Position numbers and translations under genes: made by a program. A stretch of 64,000 nucleotides of DNA, from positions 1,302,001 through 1,366,000 of the forward strand of contig CAWCFV010000002.1 in assembly GCA_963794995.1 (NCBI GenBank), in the 5' to 3' direction. Origin of the DNA: CAWCFV01 sp963794995. GTDB lineage: Bacteria > Actinomycetota > Actinomycetes > JACCUZ01. A model generated the notes under the pieces. The model was not told where the DNA came from, searched no databases, and saw only the letters and a list, made by a program, of their open reading frames with translations. This document shows positions 34,355 through 43,100 of the stretch, piece after piece; within the stretch, counting starts at the first letter, position 1; each line of letters opens with the position of its first letter.

Positions 34355-36042
34355 GCCGGACCGACGGCAAGGGCCAGGGCCACGAGCACCGCAGGAGCGC
34401 CGAGACCGTCGGCGCCGTCAGCGTGGCGCAGGCCTGGCTCGCCGAGGACCCCGACCCCGAGACCCGCGCCGAGCTGCAGCAGGTGCTCGAGGCCGGCGAC
34501 ATGGCGGGGCTCGCCGACCGCTTCGGCGCCCGCCTGGAGTTCGGTACGGCCGGGCTGCGCGGCGCCCTGGGCGCAGGCCCCAACCGGATGAACCGGGTCG
34601 TCGTCATCCGCGCCGCCGCCGGGCTCGCGGCCCACTCGCGGGGGCACGGCGGGACCTCGGTCGTCGTCGGCTACGACGCCCGGCACAAGTCCGACGTCTT
34701 CGCCCGCGACACCGCGCAGGTCATGGCCGGGGCCGGGCTGCGCGCCTCGGTGCTGCCTCGCCCGCTGCCCACGCCGGTGCTCGCCTACGCCATCCGGCAC
34801 CTGGGCGCCGACGCCGGCGTGATGGTCACTGCGTCGCACAACCCGCCGCAGGACAACGGCTACAAGGTCTACCTGGGCGACGGGTCGCAGATCGTCCCGC
34901 CGGCGGACGCCGAGATCTCGGCCGCGATCGAGGCCGTCGGCCCGCTCGCCGGCATCCCACGCAGCGACGACTGGGACGTCCTCGGCGAGGAGGTGCTGGA
35001 CGCCTACCTCGCGCGGGTGGTCTCGCTGGTCGCCCCCGACTCGTCGCGGGACCTGCGCATCGTCTACACGCCGCTGCACGGTGTCGGCCGCGACGTCGTG
35101 CTCGCCGCGTTCGAGCGCGCCGGCTTCCCGGCGCCGACGGTGGTGCGCGAGCAGGGCGACCCCGACCCCGAGTTCCGGACCGTGGCGTTCCCCAACCCCG
35201 AGGAGCCGGGAGCGATCGACCTGGCCGTGGCCGCGGCGGTCGCGCACGGCGCCGACCTGGTCCTGGCCAACGACCCCGACGCCGACCGGTGCGCGGTCGC
35301 GGTGCCCGACCCGTCCGCCGACGGCGGCTGGCGGATGCTGCGCGGCGACGAGGTGGGCGCCCTGCTCGGCGCGCACCTGGTGGCCCGGGACCCGTCGATC
35401 ACCGGGACCTTCGCCGCGTCCATCGTGTCGTCGTCGCTGCTCGGCCGGATCGCGGCGGCCCACGGCCTGGACTACCGGGAGACGCTCACCGGCTTCAAGT
35501 GGATCTCCCGGGTCGACGGCCTGCGCTACGGCTACGAGGAGGCGCTGGGCTACTGCGTGGACCCGGACGGGGTGCGCGACAAGGACGGCGTCTCGGCAGC
35601 GCTGCTCGTCGCCGAGCTGGCGGCCACGCTCAAGGTCGAGGGCCGCAGCCTGCTCGACCTGCTCGACGACCTCGCCGTCGAGCACGGGCTGCACGCGACC
35701 GACCAGCTCGCGGTCCGGGTCGAGGACGTGTCGCTGATCGAGGACGCGATGGCCCGGCTGCGCACGACGCCCCCGACGACCCTCGGCGGTCGCGACGTCG
35801 AGCGCGCGGACGACCTCGCCGAGGGCTCCGAGGCGCTGCCGCCCACCGACGGGCTGCGCTACGTCCTCGCCGACGGCGGACGCGTGGTCGTGCGGCCCTC
35901 GGGCACCGAGCCCAAGCTCAAGGCCTACCTGGAGGTCGTGGTCCCCGTCGGCGGCGGCGACGTCGCTGCCGCCCGACGCACGGCCACGGACGCACTCGCG
36001 GGCATCAAGGCGGACGTGGGCACGGCGCTCGGCCTGGGCTGA
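34351..36042 (+). CDS. Phosphosugar mutase (phosphomannomutase / PGM2-like), candidate phosphopentomutase
   Basis: A 563-residue alpha-D-phosphohexomutase superfamily enzyme. It has the phosphoserine loop TASHNPPQDNGYKVY, metal site DPDADRC, sugar-binding GFKWISRVDG and EEALGY, and phosphate-binding RPSGTEPKLKAYLE. It belongs to the long PMM/PGM2-like group, some members of which interconvert ribose-1-phosphate and ribose-5-phosphate. Translational coupling to the nucleoside phosphorylase and the nearby deoC make a phosphopentomutase role attractive, but this is inference from context. The GTG start overlaps the previous stop. Confidence 0.88.
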   Translation: MSRTDGKGQGHEHRRSAETVGAVSVAQAWLAEDPDPETRAELQQVLEAGDMAGLADRFGARLEFGTAGLRGALGAGPNRMNRVVVIRAAAGLAAHSRGHGGTSVVVGYDARHKSDVFARDTAQVMAGAGLRASVLPRPLPTPVLAYAIRHLGADAGVMVTASHNPPQDNGYKVYLGDGSQIVPPADAEISAAIEAVGPLAGIPRSDDWDVLGEEVLDAYLARVVSLVAPDSSRDLRIVYTPLHGVGRDVVLAAFERAGFPAPTVVREQGDPDPEFRTVAFPNPEEPGAIDLAVAAAVAHGADLVLANDPDADRCAVAVPDPSADGGWRMLRGDEVGALLGAHLVARDPSITGTFAASIVSSSLLGRIAAAHGLDYRETLTGFKWISRVDGLRYGYEEALGYCVDPDGVRDKDGVSAALLVAELAATLKVEGRSLLDLLDDLAVEHGLHATDQLAVRVEDVSLIEDAMARLRTTPPTTLGGRDVERADDLAEGSEALPPTDGLRYVLADGGRVVVRPSGTEPKLKAYLEVVVPVGGGDVAAARRTATDALAGIKADVGTALGLG

Positions 36043-36057
36043 GACCCGGCGCCGGGC

Positions 36058-39000
36058 TCAGCCGCCCGACACCAGCTCGGCGGCCGACTCGGGGCGGCGG
36101 CCGGCCGGCAGCGAGATGTGGCGGGCGGGGAGCGGCACCTCGGGGACCGACCGGACGCCGAGCCCCCCCAGGAGGGTGCCGGCCGAGAGCTCCAGGGCGG
36201 CCGCGGTGCCGCTGCCTGCTGTCCGCTCGACCCGGGCCCACTCGTGCAGGGTGACCGCGAGCTCGAAGTCGGCGCTGGCTGCGGTGGCCCGGCCACGGCT
36301 GGACAGCAGCATCGCCAGCCCGGCATCGCGGTCGCCGACCTGGACCAGGGCCAGCCCGTGCAGCCGGTCGAGCATCGCCAGGACGACCGGTATCCCGCCG
36401 AGGGCCTCGGCGCGGGCGGTCGCCTCCCGGACCACGGGCAGGGCCGCCTCACCGTCGCCGCGGAAGACCAGCTTCTCGGCCTCCCGGCCGTCCAGCTCGA
36501 CGAGGAAGGCGTCGGCGCCGATCCGCGCGAAGTGGCGCCGCGCCTCGGCGTAGAGCTCGTTCGCGTCTGCGAAGCGACCGGCCCGGGAGGCGACCCGGCC
36601 GAGGTTGCTCAGGCACAGCGCGAGCCCCACCGGGAAGCGCACCGACCGCCACAGGGCCAGCGCCTCGCGGAAGACCGCCTCGGCCTCGTCCAGCCGGCCC
36701 TGGTCGGAGAGGATCTCGCCGATGTTGTTCAGCGCGGTGCCGTCCATGGTCACGTTGCCGGAGCGGCGGCAGACCTCGCGGCTGCGCTCGAGGTAGGACC
36801 GGGCCAGGTCCCAGCGCCCCTCGTAGTAGGCGTCGATCCCCAGGTTGTTCAGGACCGTCGCCTGCCCGACGAGGTCCTCCAGCCGCTCGTAGATCGGCAG
36901 CGCCTTCTCGCGGTACTCGGTGGCCTCGGGGCGGCCGAGGTCGGTGAGCGCCCAGTCGAGCAGGTAGTAGGCGTGGGCGAGGGTCGGCTCGTCCCGCAGC
37001 CGCTCGGCCTCGGCGGCCGCCCGGTGCAGGTAGGGCAGGCTCGCGGCGTACTTGCCCTGCCGGGCCCGGGCCGCGCCGTAGGACATGGTGAGCTGGGCGT
37101 GCAGGGCGGCCGCCGCGGTGGCCTCGTCCCCCCCGGCCGCGGCCTCGTCGAGCACCTTCAGGGCGCGGGTGTACCAGGACAGCGCGCTGCTGTAGCGGCC
37201 GGACCGCTCCCGCAGCCACCCCTCCTTCTTCAGCAGGCCCACCCGCCGCAGCCGGTCGTGCCCGACCGCGCGGCGGGCGGCGGCGAACGCCCGGCCGGCG
37301 TCGTCGTAGCGGCCGTCCAGCTCGAGCACGTCGCCGAGGGCCTCGCCCAGGTCGGCACGGTCCTCCGGGGGGACGTCGGGCAGGTGCCCGGCCGCGTCCA
37401 GGGCCCACCGGTAGAACCGGGCCGCCTCGACCGGAGCAGCGCTGCGCCGGGCCCGCTCACCGGCCACCCGGGCGTGCTGCCAGGCCTCGGCGTGCCGCTC
37501 GGCGAAGCGGTAGTGCAGGGCCAGCAGGTCGACCAGCGACTCGTGGTCGGCCAGCTGCGCGGCGAGCGCGTCGCCGGCCCGGCCGTGCAGGCTGCGGCGG
37601 CGCCGGAAGGGCAGGCCCTCGTACGCGACGTCGCGGACCAGCCCGTGGAGGAAGCGCATGCTGCCCGGGCCGTCCGGGGCGAGGAACCGGCCGATCCCGA
37701 CGAGCCGCCGCGAGACCTCCGCCTCCGGCTGGTCGAGCATCGCGCTCAGCGTGTCCACCTCGAAGCGCGCGCCGAGGACCGCGGCGACCCGCAGCAGCTC
37801 ACGGTCGGCGCGCTCGAGCTGGTCGACGGTGGCGCCGATGACCTCCTCGAGCGTGTCCGGGAGGACGCCGAGGTCGGTGCCGTCGCTGCCGGTCGCGACG
37901 GCGTCGAGCAGCTCGCGCAGGAACAGCGGGTTACCGGCCGCCCGCGCCGCGAGCACCGAGCGGGCGCTGGGCACCAGCGGCCGCTCGTCGGCCACCGCGC
38001 GCAGCAGCCGGGCGCTCTCCTCGTCGGAGAGCGGCTCGAGCGCGAGCTCGACCGGCTCGAGGCTCTCGTCCGGGCGCCACCCCCCGTCGCCGGGACGCCG
38101 GGAGACGCAGACCAGCCACGGCCGCCCGGCCGCCAGGGCCGAGACGTGGCCGAGCAGGTCGCCGGTGGCGTCGTCCAGCCAGTGGGCGTCGTCGACGAGC
38201 AGCACGGTCGGGCCGGTCAGCACCCGGCCCAGGAGACGCGCCGCCTGCTGGTGGCGCACCGTGGCCCGGAACTCGGCCCCGAGAGCGGCCACCTCCGGTG
38301 TGTCCGGCAGGTCCACGCCCAGGATCGTCCCGAGCAGCGGCAGCCACGGCAGGACGTCGGGCTCCACCCGCTCGACGGCCGCGCGCAGCCGGGCGGCCAC
38401 GGTGGCGTCGTCGTCGCCCGGGGTGGCGCCCACCAGAGCGCGCAGCGGGGCGCGGACGGCGAAGTACGGCGTCGCCGCGGCGTAGCGCCCGCCCTCGACC
38501 TCGAGGACCTCGACCCCCTCGGCCGCCCGCAGCAGCTCGCCGACCAGCCGCGACTTGCCGATGCCCGCCTCGCCGGAGAGCACGACCACGCTGCCGCGGC
38601 CGTCCCGGGCGCCGGCCAGCGCTGAGTCGAGCACGGCCCGCTCGCGGTCGCGGCCGACGAACGGCAGGTCGTGGGCGTCGAGGTCCCGTCGACCGGTCGG
38701 CCGCCCGACGGCCCCGGCGACCACCGGGAGCGACTTGCCCTTGACGTGGAAGGGGTCCCGCAGCGCGACCTCGAACCGGCCGCCGACATGGTCGAGCAGG
38801 GCCTTGGTCGCGAGCACCTGGCCGACCTCGGCCTTGCCCATCACCCGGGCGGAGAGGTTGGTCGCGTCGCCCATGACGGCGTACGTGCGGCGCTCGTCGG
38901 TGCCCACGTCGACGGCGAAGGCCCGGCCGCGGCTGGCGCCGGCGCGGACCGCGAGCAGGTCGTGGCCCTCGACGGCGGCACGCAGGGTCAGGAGCATCCG

Positions 39001-39963
39001 CTCCTCGTCGCCCTCGCCCACCCGGGGAGCACCGGCGACGAACAGGATCTTGCCGCCGTCGACGTCGACGTCGGTGGCGAGGAAGGTGACGTCGTGCGCG
39101 ACGCAGGCGCGCTGCGCGGCGACGACGACCTTCTCCATCTCGGTGGCGACGGCGTCCAGACCGGCGGCGGCCAGCAGCCGGTCGGTGCCGCGCACCTGGA
39201 GGAAGGCCAGGCTGGCCACCCGGTGCTCGCCGTCCTCGCGACCGGCACTGAGGTGCCGTCGCAGCATCGGCGGGACGCCGTCGGGCGCGCACTGCTGAGG
39301 CACCGCGGCCGGCGTGAGCGGGGGGACCTGCGGCGCCCGCACGAGCAGCCGGGCCCCGTCGTCGTCCGGGCCCAGCAGGCCGGCAGGAAGGGCCGCGGCG
39401 GCCGTGGGGCCGACCAGGACCTGGCCGCCCACCGCCCGGTTCTCCAGGCCGACGGTGGCCGAGACGACCGGCCCCACGGCGAACAGCTCGCGGTGCGTCT
39501 CCCCCAGCAGCAGCAGGTGCACGGGGCCGGACTCGACCCCGATCGACATCGTCAGGCTGACCCAGCCACCACCGGTGCGGAATCGCCGGAACGGGCGGAG
39601 GGCGTCGAGCAGCCCGGCCGCACCGGCCGCGGCCCGCTGCTCGTGACCCTGGCCGGTGAACAGCAGGAGCAGCGCGTCGCCGCCGAACTTCACCAGGTCG
39701 CCGCCGTGGGCGAAGGCGACCCGGAGCAGCCGGCCGAACACGTCGTTGAGGACGTCGGTGAGCTCCTCGGCCCCGACCTTGCCCTGGCGAGCCAGCTTCT
39801 CGGTGAGCGGCGTGAACCCGGAGACGTCGGCGAAGACGATCGTCGCGTCGAGGGTGCGGCTGCGGGCCTGCGGCTCCGAGGCCAGCCACTCCAGGGCGAC
39901 ACGCGCGACGTAGGGCGCCAGGGGGTCCACGGACTCCGGACCCGCCACCTGCACCTGTCTCAC
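36058..39963 (-). CDS. Soluble adenylyl cyclase-like signalling ATPase (two cyclase domains, AAA/STAND, TPR)
   Basis: A 1301-residue cytosolic protein. Cyclase domain 1 lies at about 35-200 (metal Asp in FADVSGFT, second Asp in FGGDALLL). Cyclase domain 2 lies at about 250-410 (ATNLSARV), followed by FVGRDRERAVLDSAL. A STAND/AAA ATPase domain at about 430-750 has Walker A GEAGIGKSR near residue 465 and Walker B VLLVDDAHWLD. The C-terminal 450 residues form TPR-like helical repeats (LNNLGIDAYYEGRWDLA, LNNIGEILSDQGRLDEA). The same order occurs in mammalian soluble adenylyl cyclase. It starts at GTG with GAGGGG upstream and is divergent from the giant secreted protein gene. Confidence 0.9.
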   Translation of the reverse strand: MRQVQVAGPESVDPLAPYVARVALEWLASEPQARSRTLDATIVFADVSGFTPLTEKLARQGKVGAEELTDVLNDVFGRLLRVAFAHGGDLVKFGGDALLLLFTGQGHEQRAAAGAAGLLDALRPFRRFRTGGGWVSLTMSIGVESGPVHLLLLGETHRELFAVGPVVSATVGLENRAVGGQVLVGPTAAAALPAGLLGPDDDGARLLVRAPQVPPLTPAAVPQQCAPDGVPPMLRRHLSAGREDGEHRVASLAFLQVRGTDRLLAAAGLDAVATEMEKVVVAAQRACVAHDVTFLATDVDVDGGKILFVAGAPRVGEGDEERMLLTLRAAVEGHDLLAVRAGASRGRAFAVDVGTDERRTYAVMGDATNLSARVMGKAEVGQVLATKALLDHVGGRFEVALRDPFHVKGKSLPVVAGAVGRPTGRRDLDAHDLPFVGRDRERAVLDSALAGARDGRGSVVVLSGEAGIGKSRLVGELLRAAEGVEVLEVEGGRYAAATPYFAVRAPLRALVGATPGDDDATVAARLRAAVERVEPDVLPWLPLLGTILGVDLPDTPEVAALGAEFRATVRHQQAARLLGRVLTGPTVLLVDDAHWLDDATGDLLGHVSALAAGRPWLVCVSRRPGDGGWRPDESLEPVELALEPLSDEESARLLRAVADERPLVPSARSVLAARAAGNPLFLRELLDAVATGSDGTDLGVLPDTLEEVIGATVDQLERADRELLRVAAVLGARFEVDTLSAMLDQPEAEVSRRLVGIGRFLAPDGPGSMRFLHGLVRDVAYEGLPFRRRRSLHGRAGDALAAQLADHESLVDLLALHYRFAERHAEAWQHARVAGERARRSAAPVEAARFYRWALDAAGHLPDVPPEDRADLGEALGDVLELDGRYDDAGRAFAAARRAVGHDRLRRVGLLKKEGWLRERSGRYSSALSWYTRALKVLDEAAAGGDEATAAAALHAQLTMSYGAARARQGKYAASLPYLHRAAAEAERLRDEPTLAHAYYLLDWALTDLGRPEATEYREKALPIYERLEDLVGQATVLNNLGIDAYYEGRWDLARSYLERSREVCRRSGNVTMDGTALNNIGEILSDQGRLDEAEAVFREALALWRSVRFPVGLALCLSNLGRVASRAGRFADANELYAEARRHFARIGADAFLVELDGREAEKLVFRGDGEAALPVVREATARAEALGGIPVVLAMLDRLHGLALVQVGDRDAGLAMLLSSRGRATAASADFELAVTLHEWARVERTAGSGTAAALELSAGTLLGGLGVRSVPEVPLPARHISLPAGRRPESAAELVSGG

Positions 39964-40183
39964 CGGCCACGTCCCCTCGTGCGGGAACCCAGTGTGGCCG
40001 CTCGGTCCGGCCCGCGTCGACCACTTCGGCCCAGGTGGGGCGGATATGCCCCGATGAGGGCAGTCAGATCACCGTCCGGGCGGAGACATATGGCCCGAAC
40101 GGGTGGTGGCGGATAGACCGGGACGGGAGGACGCTCGACGCCGGACGGACCTTGGGGGTCGGGGTCTACAAAGGGGACGACGG
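39964..40183. promoter_or_regulatory. Divergent intergenic region of the cyclase-ATPase and giant secreted protein genes
   Basis: This 220-nt gap should hold both promoters. A TAGACC box at 40113-40118 could serve the plus-strand gene, giving a leader of about 65 nt with AAGGGGACG as ribosome site. The segment contains GGATATGCC and CATATG, A/T-rich spots in otherwise G/C-rich DNA. No riboswitch was recognised. Confidence 0.3.
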
Positions 40184-43100
40184 ATGTTGCGTGCACCACG
40201 GTGGGTAGGTCTCACGCTGTCTCCGATGCTCGTCGCCGGCCTCGCAGTGGGCCTGCAGGCAGGAGTCGCAGCCGCCGACCCGCCGGAGACCGGCCCGGGC
40301 TCGCTGGACACTTCGTTCGGCCAGTACGAGTCCGGCGTGTGGCAGGGCGGCCCCGGCGCCGTCGAGGCCCTGGACTCGACGGTCGTCCAGCCCGACGGCA
40401 AGATCGTCGCCGCCTTCGTCCATGAGACGTACTCCTACGACGAGTACGAGGAGTACGTCGTCAGCCGCGAGATCCGCGTGCACCGGTTCAACCCCGACGG
40501 CACCCCCGACGGGACCTGGAACGACGGATCGCCCTACGTCTGGGAGAACGCCGGCACGCCGGCCGACTCCCCGAAGGGCGCCCTCGCCCAGGACTCCCAG
40601 GGCCGGACGTACGTCACGTCCATGCAGCTGGCCGACGACGAGGAGGAGGTCGCCGTCCTGCGGCTGGACGCCGGCGGCGCGCCCGAGCCGACCTGGGGGG
40701 ACGCCCCGAACAACGGCGGCTCCGAGGGCGTGGTGCTGCTCGACCTCGGGCACAAGACGAACGACCACGGCAGCGCTCTCGTCCTGGACGAGAGCCGCAA
40801 CCGGGTCTACGTGGGGGTCTGGGTCCGGAACAACCAGGAGGTCCCCAGCCTCGACTTCGGCGTGGTCGGCCTGGCCATGGACGAGAACGACGACTACTGG
40901 GCCGGGGACGTCGACGAGGACTTCGGCACCCCCACCCTGGACTTCACCGGCGGCGACGACACGGTCCGCGACCTCGCCCTGATGCCCGACGGCGACGTCC
41001 TGGCGGTCGGCTACGCCGAGGGCGAGCCCGGGGAGGTCGCCGGCCTGTGGCGGCTGCACCCGGACGGCACCCCGGACGGCAGCTTCGGCAACGACGAGGG
41101 ACAGCCCGGTGTCGTCGAGTACGACAGCAACGACGGCCGGGTCGTCGGCGCCCGGTCGGTGACGGTCGACCCCGCGACCGGGCAGATCTACCTGTCGGTC
41201 CGCACCGACGACGGCGAGTCGAGCACCGGCGGTGTCGTCGCGCTCGACAGCGACGGCACCGTGGACACCGGTTTCGGCCGCGCGGGTGCTCCGCTCGGCG
41301 ACGGCCTGGTCCGCACGCCCTACGGCTTCGACGGCGACAACGCCGGCGTCACCCTGGACGAGGCCGGCCGGGTGCTGGTGACCGGCTCGGCCGACCAGCC
41401 CACTGTCGCCCGGCTGGTGAACGACCGCTACCCGCAGGACACGACGTTCAACGCCAGCGGCTCCGAGACCCTGTCGTGCCCCGACAACGAGGACGTCGGC
41501 ACCAACGGCAGCGGCAGCGGCAACGCGATCACCACCACCGCCGACGGCACCGTCGTCGTCGCCGGCATCTGCGACACCTACGAGAGCGGCGGGGTCCCCA
41601 CCGTCTGGGCGCTGCAGGGCGGCAACGACGTCCCGCTCCCCGAGACCCCGGTCGGCGTGGAAGGCGGCGGGATCGCCACGCTGACCGCCGGCAACATCGA
41701 CGTGAACGACCAGGGCCGCACCGTCGCCGTGTCGCCCGGCGAGTCGCTCGACCTGTCCTTCGACTGGGACTTCCAGCCGCCTGACGGCGAGGTCTACTGC
41801 CCGGGCTGCATCGACCAGGTCGTCGCCGGGTTCGTCAACAGCGGGCCCGAGCTCTGTGTCGACGCCGGGAGCCCGGAGGTGGAGGGAGGCGAAGGGTCGC
41901 TGAGCGGGTCGCTCGACGCACCGTCCAGCGCCGGGCCGGTACTACCTCGCCGTCAACCGGATCTGGGCGTACGGCTGCACGGGAGGCACCCCCGAGGCCC
42001 CGAGCTGGGAGCTCCTCGGCAGTCCGTGGGACGGCAACGCCACCCCCAGGCCCCCCACCTACCTCGTCGCGGTCGACGTCGTGGCCGGCACGTCCGGGCT
42101 GACCCTCACGGCCGACAGCCCCACGGCGGACGCCGGGCAGCGGGTCATCCCCGTCGGCAACATCTCCAAGGACGACCTCACCGGCTCGCTGACCGGCCTG
42201 CAGGCCTCCCCGCTGCGCGGCTCGATGCTGCGCGGCTCCCCGCTGCGCGGCTCGATGCTGCGCGGCTCCCCGCTGCGCGGCTCGATGCTGCGCGGCTCCC
42301 CCCTGCGCGGCTCGATGCTGCGCGGCTCCCCCCTGCGCGGGTCCCCGATCCTGCTCTCCCAGGTGCCCCTGGAGCCGCCGAAGACCTGGGCCGACGTCCT
42401 GGCCGGCACGACCTTCGCCCTCCAGCCGCTGCAGAACGTCACGCTGCAGCAGGTCCTCGAGCTCGACCCGCCCGGGCTGGCCGGCCTCACCCTGGCCGAC
42501 ATCGACATCGCCCGCACCCCCCTGCGGGACGTGAGCCTGGCCGCGATCATGCTCGGCAGCACGCCGGTCTCCGCGCTCACGCTCACCGGCCTGCCGGCCG
42601 GGACCCCCGGCTCCGCGACCCTGGTCGGGCTCGAGCTGGGCGGGGCCGACCTGAGCACGGTCTACTCCCACGGGATCCACCTGCGCGGCGTCGCTCTCGT
42701 CGACGCCCCGATCGCCACCGCCCGGCTGGGCGACATGTGGCTGGACCAGACACCGCTGGGCGCGGTGCCGCTGACCCAGCTGCCGGGCAGCTGGTACGAC
42801 GCCACCGGCTGCCCGAGCCCGTGCGACACCCTCGGCCAGCTCCAGGAGCACGACCCGGCAACCGGGATCAAGGACGTGGCCACCGTCGGGGCCCTGCTCG
42901 CTCTCCCGTCGACAATCGGGCTGGACCCGACGATCGGGCAGCTGCTGCCCGGGCTGATCGCCCTCGACCAGCTCGGCTACGAGAACGTCCGCACCGACCG
43001 GCTGACGGGGGCCGCGCCGCTGCCCGCCAGTGGGGTGACCTACACCGCGGCGTTCGACATCGACTGCGGCCTGTCCGGTCCGCTCACCGTCGACTTCCAG

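Noticed and set aside
39964..40183. A riboswitch (cyclic dinucleotide type) before the giant secreted protein gene
   Set aside because: I could not find the conserved core motifs; G/C-rich hairpins here are not specific.
42207..42341. Could the 30-bp repeats be a CRISPR array?
   Set aside because: No spacers between units, units are in-frame codons of the protein, and no cas gene is present.
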